64,000 nt of DNA, from positions 53,563,001 through 53,627,000 of the forward strand of contig NC_069363.1 in NCBI RefSeq assembly GCF_021730395.1, in the 5' to 3' direction. Numbering within the stretch: the stretch's first letter is position 1; each line of letters starts with the position of its first letter. Below are positions 50,161 to 60,900 of the stretch, in pieces. Source of the DNA: Mercenaria mercenaria (taxonomy: Eukaryota; Mollusca; Bivalvia; Venerida; Veneridae). The position numbers and the translations under genes were made by a program. The notes beneath the pieces are model-generated. The model did no database searches. It was given only the letters and a program-made list of their open reading frames with translations, and was not told the origin of the DNA.

Positions 50161-51768
50161 TCCACCTTGTGAATTTTTATACAGGTAGTTTAGTAATGGT
50201 GATCTTGATCTTAACCTCATGTACAACCACGTTTTTCTATACACTACCTGTAAGCAAAGTTAAATTTCAATACATCAATCAAAACAGAAGTTATTGACTT
50301 GACATTGCTTTTCCTATTATAGTAATGGTCACTGTGACCCAATATGGCATCTGGGAATTGAGCTGCTAGCTTTGAAAATTCTTACTTACAGAAACAGCAC
50401 CATAGACAGTCACTTAGGTTGACTCCAAATATAATTCCAAGCTTTGTTTCTTCCTATAAGCCCAGTTTCTTTTAATGAATCAATCAATAAATTAAAGTTA
50501 CAAAGCAGATATTGTTTTTTCTTTGCAGTTTTAGTAATCACGATTTTAACCTTAAGCTAGTGCATTTTGAACATGGGTTCTGCACATCGCCTCAATGAGA
50601 TCAAAATTCCCATAAATTTTCTTAGTGGGGTTTACAAGATGCGAAGTGGACAGAAAATACTGGGCTCAAATAGTGGACCTTCCATTGTGACCTTGATCTT
50701 TGACTGGCAAAATCTAAACATGGGTTTTGCATGTCTTGATGAGATGACCCTTCTATCTCTTTCATGAATACCCTTCAAGGGCTTTACAAGATATTTTGCA
50801 GACACAAAATCAAGCCTTAAAACCTTTGACCTTCAGCTGCGAACTTCACCTAAATCAGAGTCCATTTTAACATGATTATACACATCCCCTTGATGAGATA
50901 ATCATGGAATTTCCATCCAAGTTTTATAAATATGTTTTAGAAAATAATGGGCAGACACTTAATTTGGATGGACTGACAGATGGACATGAAAACTACTGCC
51001 CTAGTCTGTGAGGATTGTAACGAGGTGAATTATAATGTCTTTCATTAAATTTAGAGGCAAAAATGGTTTTGTAAAAGAAATTTTTCAGGTTATCAAGCTT
51101 GTCTGAATTTTGGTATTTTCAGTCTCCTTGACTTGTGACAAAAAAAAAAACAACAGCAGCCAGCTTCTGACAATGGTACTTCTTAAGTTCTACTGCTGTT
51201 GGTTATAGCATTATCCAATTAAAATTAGAAACTATTCAAAGTATCAAGGCAACAGTGACCTTATGACCCTAAAAGCAGTGAGGATCATTTAATGACCAAA
51301 TGTAATTATCCTACATACTTTGAAGACCGCTGACCCAAGTACTATCCAGTTCTTGATAAGAAAGTTTATTTTATCAAGGTCATTTTGACACAAAATCACA
51401 ATAATTATTCTATGAATTTTGGACACTGAAATCTGCTATTATTGGTTTAAAGTTTTCAATGTCAAGGTCATGATGACCGTACTGACCCCCAAATCAATAG
51501 GAGTTAAAACTGTCCTATAGTAATTGTGACCTTGACCATTGTTTTACAGACCCCAATACAAAAGGGGTAACCCAATGACGACAGACAATCATCCTTCACA
51601 GTATGACTGTAGATCAAAGCATTCTCCAGTTATCAATCAGAGATTCTCTAGGGGTCACTAAACTACTGACCCACAGAAATAGGGGTAATTTGAATACTAC
51701 TGACTAGAGGGTTCCAGCTTTTATCAGAATGTATATGGTCTACAGACTCACACACAAACACAAAATAA
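50161..51768. other. Decayed tandem-unit DNA, no gene seen
   Basis: Units are recognisable by GATCTTAACCTC, ACCTTGATCTTTGAC and TCTCAATGAGATC-like text at 50190-51010 and by GTGACCTTGACCATTG near 51527. No termini were recognised. Confidence 0.5.
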
Positions 51769-53130
51769 TACAAGAGGGCAATGATGATCCTAAGTAGCTC
51801 ACCTGAGAAATGTAAGTCACATATTAAGTTTTTCTAGTTTTAACTGTTAGGGGTCAAGCTGCACCAGTCGAACAAATTTGGGAGGACTTTACATAGATGT
51901 TACAGATAAAGTTCATCAAGATCCATCAAATGTTTCATTGAAAAAAGTTGTTTAAAGGCATTTTATTTTTTAGCTATAGCAACCACTAAAATTAGTCAAG
52001 AGAAACCATTTTTAGCCTGGTGTCCCCTAAAAATCCGTTAATCAGAACCATTGCCCTTACAAGGACGCTACATATCAAATTTGGTGATGATCCTTCAAGG
52101 GGAAAGCTTTTTCTATTTTTAGCTCTGCATGCCAATAAGTTTCAACTTTCACCAAATGGTTTCAGAGGAAATGTTGTTTGAAGTGAAGTGTGGACAGATG
52201 AAAGACGGAGGAATGGTGAACGATCACAGTTGCTTACCCCAAGCTGAAGACCCATCTTGAACTTCTTATTGGGAGTAACAAGACAGTCTGAAAGACAGCT
52301 AAATCCCCCGCCACTGTTATGGATAGTGAAAGGGTAAACCTTTGACCTTGAGTTGTGACCTTGACTTTGAGCCGACATGGCTGAATCGTGAGTTCTGTAC
52401 ATCATCATGATGAGGTGATCATTTGACGCAAGTTTCATGAAAATCCTTCAAGGGGTTTAGGAGATACAGAGCTCAAACCTTTGACCTTGAGTTGTGATCT
52501 TGACCTTGAGTTGATATAGTTGAATCACGAGTTCTTGATGTGATCATCTGACCCAAGTTTAATGAAAATCCTTCAAGGGGTTTAGGAGATACAGAGTGGA
52601 CACAAAATGGAAGGCTCAAACCTTTGTGAGCTTGAGCTGGCATGGCTGACTCATGAGTTCTGCACATCGTCTTGATGAGGTGATCATTTGACCCAGGTTT
52701 GATATGAATCCTTCAAGGGGATTAGGAGATACAGAGCAGACACAAAATGGAAGGCTCAAACCTTTGACCCAGAGTCGTGACCTTGACCTTGAGCCGGCAT
52801 GACTGACTCACGAATTCTGCACATCCTCTTGATGAGGTGATTATTTCACCCAGGTTTTATTAAATTCCTTCAAGGGGTTTAGGAGATACAGAGCGGACAC
52901 GAAATAGAAGGCTAAAACCTTTGACCTCGAGTTGTGACCTTGACCTTGAGCCGACATGGCTGACTCGTGAGTTCTTACATCATCTTGATGAGGTGATCAT
53001 TTGATCAAAGTTTCATGAAATTCCTTCAAGGGATTTAGGAGATATGGAGCAGACACAAAAGTGTTATGGAAGGATGGACGGACAGAGACCATTGCTATAA
53101 CCCCCCACCACTCATGGTGGGGATTTATAA
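51769..53130 (+). mobile_element. Tandem-unit element or composite, boundaries unsure
   Basis: The left side has ACAAGAGGGCAATGATGATC then AGCTCACCTGAG, the AACAAGAGGG-class start. From about 52320 come five ~145-bp units with TTCAAGGGGTTTAGGAGATA and GTTGTGACCTTGACCTTGAG. The right side ends in GGACGGACAGAG and CCACCACTCATGGTGGGGAT, a terminus closer to the AACTAGA class. Either two elements overlap, or the right part is a different element lacking its own start. Confidence 0.6.
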
Positions 53131-53530
53131 ACTTCATAAAGAGCAGCAGCACTAGGAATCTTAGGGAATTTTACTAACTCTACAACAAAACTTATTTGTA
53201 TTCTAATACTAAATTTATTTGTTACAAAATCATCCTGACAAATAAATCATAACAAAAAAATGTTCTTTTTTCAGCCTTCATGACAAACACACAAAAATGT
53301 TGAGCAATGGATTTCATGAATCACACTGACTTGCCAATCAAATCAAATATTTCATTTCCAAATAACTATAATTGCAACAAAGCCTAGCGATAAAAAAATA
53401 AATGTTTTCAGTAACATGCTGGTCTTATACCTGCATTTTTCCAACTGTATTCCTTTTATTTTTAATTTTATATTACATATATCTGCTCAAGTGAAGAAGT
53501 AGAACACCATAAACACTTTCATGACTCATT
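53131..53530. other. Unremarkable A/T-rich DNA
   Basis: No open frames or repeats that I can support. Confidence 0.4.
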
Positions 53531-54570
53531 TAACAAGAGCACCGCCTTGCGGGTGCTGACGCTCATCTGATTTTTTTTGTGTAATAGAAATATTGTCCTA
53601 CCCATGATTTTCTAAGTCTAAAAAGGGCCATCATTCTTGCAAAAAGCAGGATAGAGTTATGTTTCTTGATGTACAGTGTCCACTTATGATGGTGAAAAAC
53701 TGTTGCAAGTTTTAAAGCAATAGCTTTGATAGTTTATGAGAAAAGTTGACTTAAACATAATACTCAACCAAGAAAATGATTTTCTAAGTCCAAAAGGGGC
53801 AATAATTATTGCAAAAAGCAGGATGGAGTTATGTTGCTTGCTGTACAGGGTCAGCTTATGATGGTGAACAAGTGTTGCAAGTTTCAAGCAATAGCTTTGA
53901 TAGTTTAAGAGAAAAAGTTGACCTAAACATAAAACTTAACCAAGAAATCTGATATTTTCTAAGTCCAAAAGGGGCCATAAATCTTGCAAAAAGCAGGACA
54001 CAGTTATGTTTCTTGCTGTACAGGGTCAACTTATGATGGTGAACAAGTGTTGCAAGTTTTAAAGCAATAGCTTTGATAGTTTTGGATAAAAGCTGACCTA
54101 AACATAAAACTTAACCAAGAAATGATTTTTCTAATTCCAAAAGGGGCAAAAAATCTTGCAAAAAGGAAGATGGAGTTATGTTCTTGAATGTTCAGGGTCT
54201 GCTTAGATGGTGAACAAGTATTTCAAGTTTCAAAGCATTACTTTGATAGTTTAGGAGAAAAGTTGACCTAAACATAAAACTTAACCAAGAAATCTGATAT
54301 TTTCTAAGTACAAAAGGGGCCATAAATCTGCAAAAAGCAAGATGGAGTTATGTTTCTTGCTATACAGGGTCAGCTTATGATGGTGAACAATATTCCAAGT
54401 TTCAAAGCAATAGCTTTGATAGTTTAGAGAAAAGCTGACCTAAACATAAAACTTAACCAGGCAACGCCGACGCAGACGCGACGCGACACCGACGCCGACG
54501 CCGACGCCGACAACCCTCAAGTGATGACAATAACTCATCATTTTTTTTCAAAAATCAGATGAGCTAAAAA
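53531..54570 (+). mobile_element. Tandem-unit element, AACAAGAGCACC family, copy 2
   Basis: Same start (AACAAGAGCACCGCCTTGCG), block X (GCTCATCTGAT), GACGC-rich 3' stretch and ATCAGATGAGCT end as the copy at 22006-22872, but with an extra core unit or two and more small deletions in its last third. The two copies are 31 kb apart. Confidence 0.85.
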
Positions 54571-54935
54571 TGTATATTATGCTACAATATACATCTGTAC
54601 AAATGTCAAATCCCTAAAGGCTGTCTTATCAATATAATTATTCCTTTATCTTTTGAACATATTTTCATAAATTAACCAGTAATAACATGAAATGAAATAA
54701 AAATGTTTTTAAGAAAAATACAGCTAGGCTTCCACATGAATGCAGCAAATTTTGAACATATTATGACAGATTATCAAAATATAACAATCAGAAAAAAATT
54801 AAAATACTGACATATTAACAGTGTAACAATGTTTTCTTACTTTTACATGATTCTTAAATATTCCAAATATACATAACACATCCTCATATAAAAGTAAAAC
54901 AGATGTCCCATTCTCACATGAAGACATAGTATAAT
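54571..54935 (-). other. Probable TECR 3' UTR/flank
   Basis: A/T-rich sequence after the TECR stop. No exact polyadenylation signal was seen on the minus strand. Confidence 0.35.
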
Positions 54936-57900
54936 CTAATGAGAATGTATGAACTTTACGATCCTTGGATAATTTGAGAACTCCTTTCTGTAATTTTATG
55001 CTTGCCAATTGCCCATACAGTCATCTGGTAGCCTCCACACAGGGTAAACATTGCAGCTGAAAAAATAACCATTACATCAATTATTATGCTTTAATGATGA
55101 AAAGTATTCTACATAATTATCCTATGCTGCTGTTAACTGCATGTCAAATTTTAGATCTAGAACAGTTTTTTATTTTCTATGTCAAATTTTAGATCTTGAA
55201 CTGTTTTTCATTTTCTATGTCAAATTTTAGATCTAGAACAGTTTTTTATTTTCTATGTCAAATTTTAGATCTTGAACTGTTTTTCATTTTCTATGTCAAA
55301 TTTTAGATCTAAAACAGTTTTTCGTTTTCTGTGTCAAATTTTAGATCCAAAACAGAAGTTTTCATTTCTTATCTCAGGCTGCTGGTTCTCGATTTCAGGA
55401 GTTTTTACAATATAAGTTTAACACATGCTTGGTCACACTGGACTGTGCACAATCAAAACTCTACAGCTTTAACCACAAATACAAGAAAAAGCTCTTTGTT
55501 TTTCATTAGAGCTTAATTTTGTAGTGTGATGCAGGTTTTATATTATCTTTCAAGTGATATTTGAAACAGCTTCATCTGCGTTTGGCTCTTCAATTAAGCC
55601 TCTTACGTAACACTAAACACAGTTAACATAAATGGATGATAAGGTTCAGCATATAACATGTACATTCAAGTGAAATGTTGTTTCTGCGATAAATTCAATC
55701 TTGCATAAATGTAAAGGTCTTGTTTATTATAGTGTCACCCCTATGCCAGCCAATTTGGCTTTAGAGACACCTTTATTGTGCTTACCAATTACCTCCCAAC
55801 TCCTACCACTATGCCAGGCACCAGGCGGATAGAAGTCGGTAACCATTCATTTAACCAGCTTCGCGGCTCACGAACCGGCCTTTTCGGAATGAGTCCCATG
55901 ACAAACATCCCCCAGACAAACGCTCCCCATGGGACTTGAACCTTCGACCTCCCAATCCCAAGGTGGATGCCTTAACCACTGGGCCACAGTGACTGGTCAT
56001 ATTTAGATGCCAATCAAAAACACATTTGCCACAGTGTTTCACTGGATGAAAGTCAGTGGCAGACACGGCCCAATAACTAAACTTCCACTATGAAACATTA
56101 TGTTTACATACAATAAAATCTGAGTAAGACATACCTGGGAGACACTGTGTCATGATAGAAAATCCAACCCAAGCTAGCACCTCGTATGTATAGTTTGGAC
56201 AGGAAACAAAGCTGAACAACTGGGTGAAAGGATTGCCACAGGGATATGGTATCTTTCTTACTTTGCTCCCTGTAAAACAGATCAAGTAATATCAATGACA
56301 CTAAACAGACATGATAATAAGTATAAACTGTTTGCTTTGCTGTTTCAAGTTAAGCACAGTTTTTAAAGTATTTTAGACTAGTTAAGTAATAGTGGTCACC
56401 TAATCTAACCAGTCAGATAAGTAACACCTTCCCCACATAAATTAGACATGGCTTTCAAACCACTGAGGAGAACATCCATCTTGCCACAAGACCATGCTAA
56501 CAATCTCTTGAATCCTGCCCTCTTCCTAATAAGCTAACAGGGTAGGTTCTGCGACATAAGGTTACCTTATGATAATAAAATTTTCTTGAAATATTCAGAA
56601 ACATCTGAACATATTTTCTTATCACCAGTCCTGTGTTAAGATAGCAACCTACTTGTAGGTAAATGATCATTAAATTAATTGAAATTCAATAGAAAAGCAG
56701 TCATCACTATGTTCTAAATTAAATGTAGACAAAGCATCAGATAATGCTGACATTTCATAATTACCGCAGGTTCTGATATTTTGAAGGGCAAATATTGTAT
56801 TATTGTTTTACAGAATACTGAAACAGTAAGTGATCCATTGACCACTAAAACCAAATATCTGAACAGGTTTTACTAGTGGTACAAGATCCAACCCCTTCAA
56901 AGTAAAGCCCTTTACAATTCAGTATAATTCTATGAATAAGCATTGTTTCGAAGTAATCTAAAGTAAATATTTTACCTGCTGGCCTCATATTCTTGAATGC
57001 AAGGTGGATAGACAAGTTACCAAGTTCTGATATCTACAAAATATTTCAATAAATTAAATCAATTTATGTTATGTCCCCAGACACAAACATCCTGCTGCTT
57101 TTTGTAAACTGGCAAAACATGCTATTTCTTGACTGATAAACAAAATAACCTTAGTCAGAATACTGGCACTAACTGTTGTCAATATGAGGCAGTAAGTTCA
57201 CATCCTCTGATCTTGTTCGGACACTACTGAATTGTCTGTGGAATAGTTTGACAAGGTGAGTTCCAACAGCTTTGGCAGTGAACCAATGTAAGAAATTCAT
57301 AAATGTCATAAAAAGGTTTAACACACATATCAATAAACATCATACGTAGTTGTATTTCTTAAGATCGTTGTTTCATATACAATATTTATCAACAGTCGCC
57401 ATGCATACAACATTTCAAATTATTTTGCAGATTTTGACCTCTGAATGGAAAACTAATCTTGAAACACAGCTTACTATGGTAAATACAAATTCCATCACTA
57501 ATTCAACACAGAAAAAGGGTTGGAAAGTAGTCAACAACTACCAAGTTTTGGTGCTGACTAATAAAGTTTATAAACTGGTAGTCAGATGGAACAGTGAATT
57601 TTAATAGCTTCCCCACTAAATTTCAGTACCGAAATTAATAATTAATAATATTCTTTGAAAGTAGTTAGTCATTTTAAAGGCTGTTCTTTCTTAAAATTAA
57701 ATTTCAAAAAGTACATACCGTACATGATATCTAACCTCAGAAAACTTATAGTCAGAGTTTCAAAGAAAAATGCCAGTAACAAGTTAACAAGAGCAATCTG
57801 ATGACAGGCCGCTCGACTTTTCTCAGTGCTTGACTCTGAATTATAGCTTTGCCAGTAAAAACTTTATAAAACTTTAACCAAAAAATTATAAGTTAAAAAG

Positions 57901-60900
57901 GGGCATAACTCTGTCAAAATTCAAAATCAAAGTTATGGGAACTGTTTCTCCTGGTGTAGACTTTGATAGTAAATAGCTATTGTAAGTTTCAAGTCAAAAG
58001 CTTTGATAGTAACAGAGATATTTGACTTTATCGAAAACTTTAACCAAAAATTTATGTTAACAAGAGGGCCACAATGGCCCTATATTGCTCAGAGATATTT
58101 GACTTTATCACAAACTTTAACCAAAAAATTATAAATTAACAAGAGGGCCATAATGGCCCTATATCACTCACCCAAGTTAAGTTGCTTGCTTGAACAAATT
58201 TCTTTGCTAAAGCTTCAAAAACAAGAAAGGAGGTCAGTAGGTCATATTCATGGTCACTGAAAGTCAGTTTTAAGATTGGTCTGCAAAACTGTAAATGTCA
58301 TCCAAATTTCAAGGCTGTATCTTAAAAAACAAGAAAATAGGTCAGAAGGTCAAGGTCACAGTCGGGTGACCCCTTATCACTTGGGGTCATCAGGTAAATA
58401 TAATTAAACAGTCTAGGAAATATGATCTGATAATTTTTGAAGTGTTTTTTCCTATAACTCATATATCAAGTGAACCCTGGGGCAGGGCCCCTTTTCCCCC
58501 TAGGGGCATAATTCGAACAATCTTGTTAGAGATCAACTAGGCAATGATACATACAAAATATCAAAGGCATGGTCCTTAAACTTTCAGACAAGAAGATTTT
58601 TAAAGTTTTTTCCTATATATGTCTATGTAAAACTAGGGACCCCCGTGGCAGGGCCTCTTTTCACCCAAGGGAAACTAGAGCTATCACTAAAGGTGATGAA
58701 TGTACCCCCCGCATGCACTGACACAGTACATCGCAATTTGACGCACACAAGATTGCATAATTATGTGGACTGTATGTATATAGACTGTATGCATACAGTA
58801 TAGTAACAAAAAACAAAGTCCCATAACTATGCAGAATATTTATCTAAAAGAATGTAACATGCAGAATGCACAACTAGGGCTGGTACTGATCACTTGTGTG
58901 AAGTTTCATTAAATTGTGTGTAAGGGTTTGGTAGATCAGGCACGCACAAGATTGCATATGCAGACTGTATGTACATAGTATGTTAACAAGAAACAAAGTC
59001 CCATAACTCTGCAATTTTTGTCGCTGAAAGAACCTTACATGCCCCATGCACAACTACTGTTGTTACTGATCACTTGTGTGAAGTTTCATTAAACTGTGTC
59101 AAGGGGATGAGGAGAGATGGTGCGCACAAGATTGTGTCTATGTATATAGTATAGTAACAAAAAAAACAAAGTCCCATAACTCTGCAAATTTTTTTTCTGA
59201 AAGAACCTAACATGCCCCATGCACAACTACTGCTGGTACTGATCACTTGTGTGAAGTTTCATTAAATTCTGTCAAGGGGATAAGGAGAGATGGTGCGCAC
59301 AAGATTGCGTCTACGGACAGACGGCCAGACGGACAGACAGACAGACAACCTGAAACCAGTATAGCCCCCCTTACAACTTTGTTGTCGGGGGGTACAATAA
59401 TTTGAACAACCTTGGTAGAGGACCACAAGGTAATGCTACATACCAAATATCAAAAGCCTAGGCCCTGTGGTTTCACACAAGCAGATTTTTAAAGTTTTTT
59501 TTCTTATACAAGTCTATATAAACCATGTGACCCCCCATGGGTGGGGCCATATTTCATCCAAGGGGGATCATTTAAAAAATCTTGGTAGAGGCCCACTATA
59601 TGATCCTACATACCAAATATCAAAGCCTTATGCCCTTTTGTTTTTGACAAGAAGATTTTTTAAGTTTTTCCCTATATAAGTCTATAGAAACAATGCGACC
59701 CCCAGGGCGGGGCCATATTATATCCTAGGGGAACTAGAGATGCTTTTGAGAAAAGCGCATGTCTCCCACAACTGCCTAATCATCTTGCGCATGCGCTTTC
59801 GTGCACCCAAAACATACCCTATACCACTAATTTCACATGCACTTTCGTACAGGCAAAATGTACCCTATACTACTAATTAGTAGTATAGGGTACATTTTGC
59901 CTGTACGAAAGCGCATACTAATTAGTAGTATAGGGTACGTTTTGCCTGTACGAAAGCGCATGCGAAACGAGGATTTTTTGGTGATTCAAGGGCCATAATT
60001 CCAAAGTGCCCTGGCCGATTTTGGATAGTTATCAAACTTGGCCGAGGTCTTATGGTCTGACACATTTTGTTCAAGTTTGGTGAAGATCGTGTGAGAAATG
60101 TTCGACTTAAGAGTGCGGACAAGCTTTGTGACAGACAGACACACATACAGACAGACACAAACACACAGACAGGAGTAAATCAATATGTCTCCCACACCAC
60201 TGTGTGGTGGGAGACATAATAATCTGGACAATCTTGGTAGAGGCCCACTAAATGATGCAACATACTAAATATCAAAGCCCTAGGCCTTATGGTTTTGGAC
60301 AAGAAGATTTTCAAAGTTTTTCCCTATATAAGTCTATATAAACCATGTGACCCCCGGGGTGGGGCAATTTGAGTAATCTTGGTAGAGGCCCACTAGATGA
60401 TGCTACATACCAAATATTAAAGCCCTAGGCCTTGTGGTTTTGGACAAGAAGATTTTTAAAGTTTTTCCTTCTGTTTGCCATGGCAACCAGAGTTCTGTAT
60501 GGAATTCAATTCTTTGAACAATTTTTAAAGAAGACCATCCAAGGATCATCCCTGTGAAGTTTCATCAAAATTTGCTTGGTGGTTTAGGAGGAGCTGTTGT
60601 TTAAAGGAAAGTGTGGACGGACACCGGACGGACAGATACCGGACGGCGAGCGATCACAATAGCTCACGCTGAGCCTTTGGCTCAGGTGAGCTAAAAAGGG
60701 GCATAACTCTGTTATAATTCAAACCAGAGTTATGAGAATTGTTTCTCCTGGTTTAGACTTTGATAGTAAATGACTATTTTAAGTCAATAACTTTGATAGT
60801 AACAAGGATATTTGACTTTATCAAAAACTTTAACCAACAGCAACGCCGGCGCTGGGGCGAGTGCAATAACTCTACTTTTTCTTCAAAAAGTCGAGCTAAC

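Larger units (their letters stand above)
58138..60692 (+). mobile_element. Second-level element (AACAAGAGGG class) inside the outer element
   Basis: Starts AACAAGAGGGCCATAATGGC. It has ~160-bp units with TTTTCACCCAAGGG- or CATCCAAGGGGG-type blocks, and GGACGGACACCGGACGGACA near the end. Its 3' end is a hairpin (CTGAGCCTTTGGCTCAG) in CAGGTGAGCT. It interrupts the host between AAATT and AAAAAGGGGC, the same host text that is continuous near 57895. Two further elements are inserted within it. Confidence 0.82.
57786..60897 (+). mobile_element. Outer tandem-unit element (AACAAGAGCAATC family) hosting nested insertions
   Basis: Begins AACAAGAGCAATCTGATGAC, then block X = GCTCGACTTTT. Its units carry AAAAAGGGGCATAACTCTG and GATATTTGACTTTATC. 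It ends AACGCCGGCGCTGG, then AAAAAGTCGAGCT, the reverse complement of X. The flanks (AAGTT before, AACAATG after) show no target duplication. The element is split by the insertion at 58138-60692. It lies in a TECR intron, ending 60 bp below an exon donor. Confidence 0.8.

Noticed and set aside
55930-56004. A second tRNA gene on the minus strand
   Set aside because: tRNA-like head only. It continues into a ~200-bp SINE body.
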